64,000 nt of DNA from Clavelina lepadiformis (Eukaryota > Chordata > Ascidiacea > Aplousobranchia > Clavelinidae), in assembly GCF_947623445.1 (NCBI RefSeq), contig NW_027508268.1, positions 20,503 through 84,502 on the forward strand, written 5' to 3'. The notes under the pieces were generated by a model. It was not told the DNA's origin and did not search any database. It saw only the letters and a list, made by a program, of their open reading frames with translations. The position numbers were made by a program, and so were the translations under genes. This document shows, one piece after another, positions 51,070 to 61,116 of this stretch. How positions within the stretch are numbered: the first letter of the stretch is position 1; the number at the start of each line of letters is the position of its first letter.

Positions 51070-51789
51070 TTCTAGACGGCTAGCTCGAAAGGATGCTGTG
51101 TACTGTCCGCAGTGGTCGTGTACGATCCATGGATCAAAAATATGGTGCATAAACGTACGGAAGAAAAGCATGATTTTGTACGCTTACCTAGTGCGTAACT
51201 ATGCGTATCCGATTTTTCGTTTGTAAACAGATACTATGTACAGCCACCTTTAGAGAGGCAACAGTGTTCTACACCAAGCATCGAACCAGGCCAGATTCGA
51301 AATTCAAGTTCTATAACAGGTCCTCCATGTCCTATTGTCTAGCTACACATAACCTTTCCAGTAATGCCACGATTCTGAAAAATAGGAAACATTTCAGGCT
51401 CAAAAACCCTGTGTACACAGGAAGAAGTGCTTCATGAAAAGAAAATTGACTTTTCAGCGTTTTCACATCATTTTTTTGCAAATATTAACAGGGGGCCAAA
51501 GTTGTTTTATGGCAAAGAGATGACAATTAAGTAAGCATATAGTTATCCGTACACCCGAATGAAAAGCAAGGCAGTTTTCGAAAACAAATCGTGCGTCCAA
51601 ATACGAAAGTTTAGCCTTTAGCGTGACTGCGTGCATTTAAATCTTAATTGCTTTTGCAAGTGCCGTAAATTGGCGTTCTAATAACTAACTTTCTTTTCTT
51701 TCTCTATTATAATTCAAGGTGAAGATAAAAATATCTGCGTGAACGTTAATGAATCTTGTGCGTACTGGTCCCACACTTTTCTGACTTTC
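51070..51789. other. Spacer between LINE and hAT pair
   Basis: Probably includes LINE 5' sequence up to about 51440; no gene recognised. Confidence 0.35.
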
Positions 51790-51797
51790 CACTAGGG

Positions 51798-52303
51798 CAG
51801 GGGTGTCAAACTCAATCGCACCAAGGGCCAAAACTCAAAACTTATTTAACGCCGCGGACCATAAGGATAAAGCTTGATTGAACATTTCCTGACACGAGTT
51901 CATGAATTGGAACAGGCAGCGAAACAACACCATATTTTTGATGTTTTTGACGATTTTTGACTGGGCTATTTTTGATTATTGTTGTCTTAGGCTACATCAT
52001 TATGTTTCATTCATCTCCTTGCTAAAGCATTAAAGAATTAACAAATAATAAAGAAAAAAGCAGTCCAGATTACTTTATTTCTATTCTATTTCTCTATTCT
52101 ACAAATCTATTTATTCTATCGTATGGTGGGGCAACTGCTGTGCTACTGTATTGTGCGATTTGTTATAGGCCTAATCTTGTTTCTTGCTTGAAAAAGTAAG
52201 TTATACTGTACAATTATCTCGCGGGCCGAAAAAATTTCAATGTATAAAATAACATTGCGGGCCAAGTTTTATTGTAAAGCGGGTCGGGGGTTTGACACGT
52301 ATG
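51798..52303. mobile_element. hAT-type element, 506 bp, TSD CACTAGGG
   Basis: It begins CAGGGGTGTCAAACTC and ends GGGTTTGACACGTATG, the same family as 19651-20471 but shorter, with shared inner segments such as GAATTGGAACAGGCAGC and ATCTATTTATTCTATCGTAT. The flanking 8-mers CACTAGGG (51790-51797 and 52304-52311) are perfect. Confidence 0.9.
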
Positions 52304-52311
52304 CACTAGGG

Positions 52312-52634
52312 CAGGGGTCGGCAACCTGCGGCTCTTTCATCCTTCTGATGCGGCTCTTATTAATTTTATTGCTACAGTAGAAACAAACAGAAGAACACTC
52401 GCGTCTTTATCTCACTGAGCACATTATAGTAAATGAAAGCATAATCATTCTGGTTGTGACGTCATAATTAGTCGATTAACATAAAGGTTGTTTTTAGCAG
52501 TCTACTAGCAGCAGTTAGACTAGTTATTATATTTTCGTTTTATTGTGAAAATAGTTTTGCGGCTCCCAGTGATTTTTATTTTGTGGAATATCGGTTAAAA
52601 TGGCTCTTTAAGTGCAAAAGGTTGCCGACCCCTG
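52312..52634. mobile_element. hAT-type element, 323 bp, abutting the previous one
   Basis: It begins CAGGGGTCGGCAACC and ends in its exact inverse GGTTGCCGACCCCTG, with CACTAGGG at 52304-52311 and 52635-52642. The interior GCGGCTC motifs place it in a different hAT subfamily from its neighbour. Confidence 0.92.
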
Positions 52635-52642
52635 CACTAGGG

Positions 52643-54523
52643 CATGAGAATGACGCTAAAATTACTCAATTGCGTCGGCTACCTGAAAGCTATATGCAAC
52701 CTTTCCTACTACAGCTGGTATACCAGCTACAAAAATAGCTGGCATGCCAACAACTAATAGCTCGTAGGTCAGCTACTGCTACCTGGTATACCAGCTACTA
52801 GCTGGCACTGACATATCGAGTTACGACTTCGACTCGTGGCTACGTCAAGTATGTTTAGTTCTGCAATCTCCAGTAGGCACTAGGGCACTAGGCAGTGAGG
52901 ACACATTAATTACAAACAAACTAATTTGAGATTTTTCAATTTTATGCAGCAAATTCATAATTTAGCCTTTATTAATTTTATTGTAAGCAAGATATTTCCT
53001 TTAAGGCCTATAGACAAAAACAAACAGAATAAAAAATTGTAATCATAATTCGATTATTTTTATTATACTAAAATATGAAAACAGAATACAAGTGGGTGAA
53101 CTTTTATTTTTAATTCTCCTACACGAACTTTCGCAAGCATACACTTGCTTTTTCAGGTGTATGGTAAGAGATAGCAAAAAATGGCTATTATTATACTGTA
53201 ATGATAAAATTTTTTACTCACTTCAGGCAAAAGTTTCTTCTAATTATATACTACTTTGGATTTCTATTATGTTTAATTTACAGCGGCAACTTGCAGCAGC
53301 AGTCAGGCAGTCTGCACTCTGCAATTCGCGGCAGTGCGAGTGCATACGCCTTTCAATTAATTTACTTTTGCGAGGTGAGAATACTGCAATTGGGATGACT
53401 CCAGAATATATCGATAGAGATTTGCTTGAACGGTATACCGTAGAACTCGCTGCATATCGCTTGATTCTGGCTGAGATCTTATTGTTTTCTGTATTATCAA
53501 AGGTCTCGCTGAAATCCTGCAAGGCTGAAAGGAAGAAAATAGGCCTAGTCCAGTTGAGAAACACTGTTTTCAATAACAGACACCTTGAGTTTAGTTCAAG
53601 TTGTTTAACTTGCCACCGTTGTAACGTTATTAATGCTTAGCGTCTAGGAGGAGTTTGGCATAGGTGCACTCATTACAGTTTTTCATTAACTTCAGACTTC
53701 AGTGGTCCACTTTAAGTGCGTAATTTTGCATTTAATGATATGGACAAAACTTCAGTGAACTCAATTTTCAATCGCAATCTCAGTAATCTATTTATATTTA
53801 CTGCCATTCTGCATTTTAAACTTTGCTCGAAAAGCAAGGAAAAATTAAATGCATTTTACGTCGAATGCTATGTTGACCACGTAACATGATCTCATATCGA
53901 ACAAAACCAATGCATAGGATACAAAACACTGTAAAATAAAAACTAGGGAAACTTTCTTCGATATTTTTACTTTAATATATAAAGAAATTTGTATGCTACC
54001 CACCTGAGCACATTCTTTGCAAGCCGATACCTAGAATGTTTGCAATTTAAAAAAGAATCAAAGTGGGTCAACAATTTTCATTGTTTAGTATAAGTGATCA
54101 AAAAAATCTTGCCACCCAAAACAAGATTGCGGCTGTAACTCGGAAGGGTCTGTTTTGTCCAGCATTATTACATTGCAAACTTTTAGTCTGCTAGGTCTTC
54201 ACTGTAGCTACTCTACTATTGTTTTGGCTAGCTATCCACCATTGTTGGTGGAAAAACTGTGGCCATTCCGCTTGACCCAAGTTAACTCTAATAAGTGGTT
54301 TGCTCAATAGGTTATAACAAATGTTTTTGAAGCGACTTCCACTGAAAAAACATAAACGTTTGATCCATATTCCTCCTAAAGGTCAGTAGTATATGTGCAG
54401 TATATGCACACAACTAATAGCTTCACAATTCATGTAGATTACTTAAAAAATTTTTAGAAAACTTAGAATAGAAAATGTTTTCATATTTCAGATAGTTTGA
54501 ATTCTTTTGCAAATTGTGTTTAA
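52643..54523. other. Spacer upstream of MSH5
   Basis: Contains a local repeat of CTGGTATACCAGCTAC (about 52717 and 52780) and a dispersed repeat at 53970-54125. A 182-codon plus-strand frame (53092-53640) has no recognisable domain and is open on the other strand too, so I do not call it a gene. TTTCAG at 54487-54492 could be the acceptor of a 5' UTR intron of MSH5. Confidence 0.4.
53970..54125 (+). repeat. Dispersed repeat, inverted relative to 60650-60810
   Basis: Shares, in inverted orientation with 60650-60810, the segments TATGCTACCCACCTGAG, ATTTAAAAAAGAATCAAAGT, GGGTCAACAATTT and AAATCTTGCCACCCAAAA, at similar spacing. Confidence 0.6.
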
Positions 54524-57043
54524 ATGGAAAAATCACAAAGTCCAAGACATCGTTCTTTATCAGTGGATGCTTTTTCTTCAACTGTGGTGTATGATAAATC
54601 TGGTGAAACTTATTTGAGCATCATATGGTGCAATGAGCGATTAGGTGCAGCTTATTATGAAGCTGATACAGCTATTTTATATTTGTTGTCTGATATGTTG
54701 GAGTCTTATCCATTTGATCTGACTAAACAGTTGCTGGAAGAAATAAACCCTGTTACTATAATATCCAGTGCAAAGCAAGATGATGTTTTCCTAAATGCAC
54801 TGCACAAATGCAGCTCATCTGTAAGTCATAGTTCTACAAAGGAATCTTCATCCCACACAGATGTGTTTGATGATATATCTGAAGAAAATTTGCCAGTGGA
54901 TAAGTCAATTAAACTAATTTCTAGTGTTGAATTTCGGTATGATCTCGGAAAACGCAAACTACTTGATATTGATTTACCAGCCATTCCTTATCATTACACA
55001 GAGACTGAACGCTACATGTACTTAGCTTCAATGATCTCTTTTGATGATGTGACTAGTATTCGAGCAGCAAGTGGTCTAATTTGGTATTTAGACAAGAAAT
55101 ATAGTTGTGAAAAAAATGATAGAAATATTGCCAAAAAACTTTTTGTGTCTTGCATTAAAACATTTACTCTAAAGAACATGGTGTACATGGATCAGCTATC
55201 TTACTGTAATTTACAGGTATTCCAAAAAGTTAATCATCCTTCTGCGTACAAACAAACTTCCAGAGAAGGTTTGAGTTTGTTTGAAATTTTAAACTGGACC
55301 ACAACAGTTTTAGGAAATAAGTTGTTGAAAAGTTGGTTTTATCGACCGACTTACGATGACAAAATCCTGAAAAAACGTTTGGATGTGGTATCATATTTCA
55401 CCAATCCAATTAATTCTGGGTTTGCCAAAACCATAAAAGCCCATTTGCGTCAAGTCAAAAATCTTTGTAGGGTGGTTGCTACAATGAGAGCATCAAAGCT
55501 ATCAGTAACGGAGTGGTTGGATTTGTTAAAAACACTTCAAAGTGCCCTTGGAATCTCAAATGCTTGTCTTCATGCAACATCTTCGTCATTCCCAGATGAA
55601 ATACCACCGTTATTTAAATATATTATGAAGTGGGCAGATGGAGAAATAGTTGGTGTAGTGTCAATGATTTGTAATGTCATTGATGTTAGTGCAAGTAAAG
55701 AGATAAACCGTTTTGTAGTTTTACGTGGTGTTTCGGATGTTATTGACAATATGTTAGACACTTACGCCACCTTGCCTGAAGTATTAGGTGAGCTTGCTGA
55801 GCAGGAAGTGACAAATTATACTCCATACATTAGTGTATGTCAGATAGTTTATATGAGACGGATTGGATATCTTTTGTTTACTCCAAAAAATGATGCTATG
55901 AAGGAATCTAAAAGCTATGAAATTCCTGGTATGGAATTTGTTGCATTGTCAAATGAAACAGTTTATTATAAAACCCCTACTACAAGGAAGCTGGATGAAA
56001 GATTTGGAGATATTCTTGAGGATGTAGCCTATCAAGAATTGGAAATAAGTAGTCAACTGCAAGATGCTGTTGCTGAGCATGCATCTTGCTTTTTAGATAT
56101 AATGCAACATACGGCAGAGTTAGACTGTTTGCTCTCATTTGCTACAGCTGCTGTTCAGTTTGACTACATAAGGCCGGAAATAACCCAAAATCGTATGCTC
56201 CAAGTGCTTGGAAGTCGACATCCATTGCAGGAGCGGTTGTGTTCGCCATTTGCTCCAAATGACATTCAATTTGGGAATGAACATGGATTTTTAAAAATTC
56301 TAACCGGCCCAAATGCTAGTGGGAAAAGTGTTTTCTTGAAGCAAGTAGGGATAATTGTTTACATGGCTCATATAGGTAGTTTTGTGCCTGCAGAAAAAGC
56401 TACCATAGCTACAGTATCGTCCATCTATACCATGATAAGAAACCCTGGGTCTCTCTCAACATCCTTATCATCATTTGCTCACGATTTAGTACGTATGTCA
56501 TCCATTACCAAAAATCCAAATAGATGCAGTTTGATCCTTATTGATGAATTCGGAAAAGGCACTGCCATGCTGGATGGTGTATCATTGTTATCATCTTGCT
56601 TGCTGCATATGATTGTGAACACAGATATGTTGCCCATGATAATCTGTTCTACACACTTTCAAAGACTGGTTCAAAATTTGCTTTCACCATCACAAATTGT
56701 ACGCTACCAGATAATGGAAACATATGGTAATGGTGTGGACATGACATACTTATATCAGCTTAGTGATGGTGTGTGTGATAAAAGCCGTGCTTTCCATGTT
56801 GCAAGAGATGCAGGAATTCCATCAGAATTGATTAAGAGAGGTGAAGAAGTGTGCAAGATAATCCATTTAAATGCATCGGTGCAACCATTTAACAGAGCGT
56901 CTTCAATAACTTGCCAGAAGTTTTTTGACAAAGTGGCTTACCTGGCTTTGTTCTGTAACCTGAAAGATACTTCATCAAGAAAGCAGCTTTTGCAGAATGT
57001 AAGGGAAACAATGTTGAAAGTTAAAATGCCATTGAATGGATAA
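54524..57043 (+). CDS. MSH5: MutS homologue MSH5, single exon
   Basis: One uninterrupted frame of 839 codons, matching the usual MSH5 length of about 830 aa. The N-terminus has ETYLSIIWCNERLGAAYY and LLEEINPVTIISSAKQDD. The core/lever part has REGLSLFEILNWTTT and KLLKSWFYRPT, and the clamp region follows. The ATPase domain has Walker A GPNASGKS (residues 595-602), FLKQVGIIVYMAHIGSFVPA, a Walker B LILIDEFGKGT (about 670-680) and the helix-turn-helix part AFHVARDAGIPSELIKRGEE. MSH5 pairs with MSH4 in meiosis to stabilise recombination intermediates; it lacks the mismatch-recognition domain, as here. All motifs look intact. The other host genes here are split into many exons, so the lack of introns is notable. 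AATAAA lies at 57215-57220. Confidence 0.95.
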   Translation: MEKSQSPRHRSLSVDAFSSTVVYDKSGETYLSIIWCNERLGAAYYEADTAILYLLSDMLESYPFDLTKQLLEEINPVTIISSAKQDDVFLNALHKCSSSVSHSSTKESSSHTDVFDDISEENLPVDKSIKLISSVEFRYDLGKRKLLDIDLPAIPYHYTETERYMYLASMISFDDVTSIRAASGLIWYLDKKYSCEKNDRNIAKKLFVSCIKTFTLKNMVYMDQLSYCNLQVFQKVNHPSAYKQTSREGLSLFEILNWTTTVLGNKLLKSWFYRPTYDDKILKKRLDVVSYFTNPINSGFAKTIKAHLRQVKNLCRVVATMRASKLSVTEWLDLLKTLQSALGISNACLHATSSSFPDEIPPLFKYIMKWADGEIVGVVSMICNVIDVSASKEINRFVVLRGVSDVIDNMLDTYATLPEVLGELAEQEVTNYTPYISVCQIVYMRRIGYLLFTPKNDAMKESKSYEIPGMEFVALSNETVYYKTPTTRKLDERFGDILEDVAYQELEISSQLQDAVAEHASCFLDIMQHTAELDCLLSFATAAVQFDYIRPEITQNRMLQVLGSRHPLQERLCSPFAPNDIQFGNEHGFLKILTGPNASGKSVFLKQVGIIVYMAHIGSFVPAEKATIATVSSIYTMIRNPGSLSTSLSSFAHDLVRMSSITKNPNRCSLILIDEFGKGTAMLDGVSLLSSCLLHMIVNTDMLPMIICSTHFQRLVQNLLSPSQIVRYQIMETYGNGVDMTYLYQLSDGVCDKSRAFHVARDAGIPSELIKRGEEVCKIIHLNASVQPFNRASSITCQKFFDKVAYLALFCNLKDTSSRKQLLQNVRETMLKVKMPLNG

Positions 57044-57755
57044 CTTCAATAACAGGTTTAAAAAATGAAGTAGTTAGTTTCTTTTTATGACAGAAATTTA
57101 CCCTCACATATTACACGTGCAAACTTGTGGTGGCTTACATGCGAGTAAAAAGTAGTAGCGTATTATGAATGATTTGTTTTTTGTCTTACCTTCGAAGTTT
57201 TATGGCATCTTCAAAATAAAGGATAGTCTTATTTGATGACTTTTAATTCGACAATTAGCAATTTCTCATCATTCTTATTGTTATTGATGATGTATTAAGA
57301 AAATTGAAGAACCAAGAAAATTAAACCAAGAAAGAAATAGTACAACAAAAAAATGTAAAATGCAATTACCGTCTATAAAAAAGGGAAGAAAATGGCAGGG
57401 CAACCCATTCTCTAATACAAATTCATACAACCCAGCATATGTATGGCACCAAATGCAAATCCAGATATTCATTTGTGTAGAAAGTGGGCATACCTTGTAA
57501 GTATGTAAGTGATCTTTAGTCTATAAAATGACAAAGGAGTTTGTCACAAAATGTAGCCAAACCACTAGCATATGGTGAGAGATGCTAACTTACCACGGTT
57601 CTCAATGTTCACTATGCGAGTATTTGTATTTTAACCTACCAGATAATAATTAATCGATAAGGATAATAGTCAGGCAGTAACAAACTACTGAATTGCCAAA
57701 GAAATATTTGGCATTGTTTGGTTCTTTGCATCAACATTAATCTTATGTTTGAAAG

Positions 57756-58114
57756 GGGTCATTCCACGTAAGTTGGACCACCCGTGTAACCCACCATCTC
57801 AGGTTTTAATGAAACTTCGTAGTATGGAAGTACAAGTCTTTTCATGAAAAACAAGACGAATTTTATTGAAATCGGTTCAGTGGTTTCCGAGATGCAATCA
57901 CTTTACGAAAGGTATTTTTTGTGCTCAGTGGAGGGGAATAACCCTTTTCATCGGAACAACTGCACTCTTCTTAGTCAATTTTAACTGACAATTTGTTGTT
58001 ATGCCGTTGCTTTATAACTACAAATATGAGCGATTTAAACTACAGAAATTCATCCAAACCTGAGATGGTGGGTATCAAAGGTCTAAAATGAGGTGAGTTG
58101 ACATGGAATGACCC
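57756..58114. mobile_element. MITE with GGGTCATTCCA ends
   Basis: It begins GGGTCATTCCACGTAAGTTG and ends, inverted, with GAGTTGACATGGAATGACCC. A second nested inverted pair, CACCATCTCAGGTTTTAA and AAACCTGAGATGGTG, lies inside. Target duplication was not resolved. It lies downstream of MSH5. Confidence 0.75.
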
Positions 58115-58209
58115 AAATGCAAGTGGTGTCTCGTAACACCTGCAGATCCTTTTTGAAAAAAAGTAATAATTTTACGTTTTCCGCTCACCTCATCTTCGTC
58201 ATTCTAGGT

Positions 58210-58564
58210 CAGTGCTTCTCAACCTTTTTTTGCGGCAACCCAAATATTAAACGTAAATTAATAGCAATGCTGAGGTGACCCAATTTTTTTACCCAAAAAA
58301 TGGGTATTTACTATTTACAAATACTTAGCCTTGACTCGAACGTAGCTAATCTAAAGTCTCACAGCAAATAATCATCACCATGCTTCTTCATTTGTGTTTA
58401 CGCAACAATGAATTATGACGTCAACAAACAGTTAATATGCAATGAATAGAGTAAGGCAGCCTACTCAGTTATCAAACGGCTTTGTGGACTAGTTTAATTG
58501 GCGACCCAAACCAACCAAATGGCGACCCACTTTTGGGTTGCGACCCAGGGGTTGAGAAGCACTG
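58210..58564. mobile_element. hAT-type MITE, 355 bp, TSD TTCTAGGT
   Basis: It begins CAGTGCTTCTCAACC and ends GGTTGAGAAGCACTG, exact inverted repeats, flanked by perfect 8-base duplications TTCTAGGT at 58202-58209 and 58565-58572. The interior has repeated GCGACCCA motifs on its right half. The perfect ends suggest a fairly recent insertion. Confidence 0.95.
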
Positions 58565-60128
58565 TTCTAGGTAGTAGGGCAGCACATTCGCAGTAACATA
58601 TCGGTTAGGCAAACATGCTCAGAAGAATTGAGAACAGACAAAATTGTGGAATCTCACCACCACTTCTCTTTCAGGTGTTGCGAAAAAGATCACAGTTTTT
58701 TTGCTAAAAGTAAGAAATATGAGTTTTTGTGATGTACTTAAATTAGTTTGTTTAGTTGTGGTGGTAAGCTTTTTTGGAAAGGAAGCAGATAAAATTGTGA
58801 TGACTCACATTTGCAGTAGTTGTGAAACTGTGGCGTATGTGATTGGTTTATCGAAGTAACCAATGTGGGAGTTTCAAGGAAGTATCTAACAACTGGAATA
58901 TCTGACTCCAATTTATAAACATAAAAATGCAGAGGAATGTTCTTCCTACTGAACACTTGCGTCACTTCGAAACTTAGTCACTAAATAACCAAGCAATAAA
59001 AAACGACTTTCGTGTATTGTAGGCCTACAACGCGTATAATTTTGGCACAAACGAACAAGCTAAAATGTTTAGCTGGTAAGCGGTAAGTCAGCAACATGAA
59101 AGCAGCTGCTACGCATTGGATTACGGTCGAGGAGATCTGTCCTCATCCACAGCTAAATTCGACAGTTGGTGTTTCTTGCTTCTGTCTGAAGCGTGACGTC
59201 AGTCACTTCACATTCATCTGACGTCATAATTTGTTGCAGTGTAGTGCTTTGATTGTGGCTTGACGCTAACTGCCATAAAAATTTCCGATTTGTCAGAAGT
59301 GTGTAAAAATAGTGAATGAGTCACGGTGGGGTATGCAACGAACGAGTTTTCTCTTTCTAGCGGAAATAACTTGCAATATAGACAACTGCGTACAAAACCA
59401 TTGATATCGCATTAAGCATTACAGTACCAAACCAAACTGTTAATGTCTTGAGTAATTATTTATTATTGGTTCTCAACGAAACGGTTACTGTTTTCAGAGC
59501 ACAGCAAAAGCTGCTTTCAGTAGACTGCAAATCACGGACTCCTATATCTATACCTAGCCTGACAATATCAGAACTAAGGCCATGACCGCTGTAGTATGAA
59601 TGACGTAATTCAGAAGTAATCAGAACTGGGTCGTGTATACTAAACATGGCCAAAATATAGTACAGTGCTTGTTGATAAACACACGAAATAGAACACATAT
59701 AACATTATAATATCATCAGATCTGCACGAGAATTTCGTAGGAATATGGGCTAATTATGACAATTAGCACACCGGCACCAGATAAAAAAATTCAGGTAGTG
59801 TGGCACAACAAATTATAATCATAAAAACATGGAATAATTATAACCAGTACTATTTTTTTGGAAATAATATTTATTCTACGATGACTTGTTTCGCCAGATT
59901 TAGGCAGGTAAGGCACTACCTTCCCTGACCATATACTGTACATTGCATTGTAATGTAATGGGCTAACTATGTCCTGACCGCATGTCCCTGTTTAAAAGTT
60001 CTCTTATTGGTAAGTTATTTTCTAGCGACCGGTAGTAGAAATTCTGTGATTTTCCATCCCCTCAATTTTACGGGCAAACGCGATTTGTTGGATTTCTATG
60101 ATGTATTCCGATTTCCATGTACAGTACA

Positions 60129-60224
60129 CATAGATATCGTATATATAATAACTTATAATATATATAATATAATAATATAATATAATTAATAATATATAAT
60201 ATTATTATATATACGATATCTATG
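60129..60224. repeat. AT-rich palindrome
   Basis: CATAGATATCGTATATATAA is followed after an AT-only centre by its inverse ending ATATACGATATCTATG: 22-base perfect arms with about 52 bases of TA-rich sequence between them. Confidence 0.85.
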
Positions 60225-60649
60225 ACAGTACAGTGTTTATCCAAAGATATCTATGTGTTTATCCCGTTTGTAGTTGGGGTAAACCCCTACGTATTACCAA
60301 AGACTGCCTACTAGTAAGTAAGTAAGGTTAGTAAGGCCAAGGCTAAATGTCATGTTGTACTGGAGCAGATGACCGTGAGGTCTTTCCGCTGCCCCACATC
60401 AATCAATTATGTTACGATCCTTTTTAGTTTTTTTAAATGGTTAATTTTTTTAAAGCTGGTTTTGGAGAGTTATGCTGCTTCAAAAAGTGCGAAATTGTTA
60501 GCCGTAAAGTTTTTCGCTATTCTACATTTTGCAATGCGATGGTGAATTTTTACTTTGTTTGATAGCCTACTAAATTGTTGCAAAAGTTAGACTTTATAAC
60601 AGTAACAGACTAACAGTCCTTTCGAATAGACCCTTTCCAAGTAACGGGT

Positions 60650-60810
60650 ACCATATTTTTTGGGTGGCAAGATTTTTACGATCGCCTATAGGCCTACTTA
60701 ATAATCGAAATTGTCAACCCACTTTGATTCTTTTTTAAATTACAAGCGTTTTGGGCATCACATTTTATCGATTTTTCTCAGGTGCGTAGCATATAAATTC
60801 CATTGCACAA
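60650..60810 (-). repeat. Dispersed repeat, inverted copy
   Basis: Inverted relative of 53970-54125; see that entry for the shared segments. Confidence 0.6.
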
Positions 60811-61116
60811 TAAAGAAGACAAATTTAAAAGATGTTGCCTAGACTTGCTTGCTAACACGACTTTGACAGTTGACTTGAAGCAAAAAAGTTAACTTCAAGA
60901 CTTTACAAGATTCCACTGTATATTGTTAAATAATGCAAGCATGTTGTTATCTGGTGACACGATTAACTGTGGTGGTGATTTTATAATAACATCATGTGCA
61001 AACACTTTAAACATGGTCTTATTTTGTAGGGTACAAATGTAAAATACATCCAAATTTTTAGCATTTCAACAGCTTTTGTCATCTTTTGCATTTATCGGGA
61101 TATGTTTTAAGTCTTA

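Larger units (their letters stand above)
58573..61116. other. Spacer between MSH5 and RNF121
   Basis: No gene recognised. Holds the palindrome at 60129-60224 and the inverted dispersed repeat at 60650-60810. Confidence 0.4.

Noticed and set aside
53092..53640. 182-codon plus-strand frame as a gene
   Set aside because: No recognisable domain, the opposite strand is also open for 109 codons, and the region is repeat-rich.
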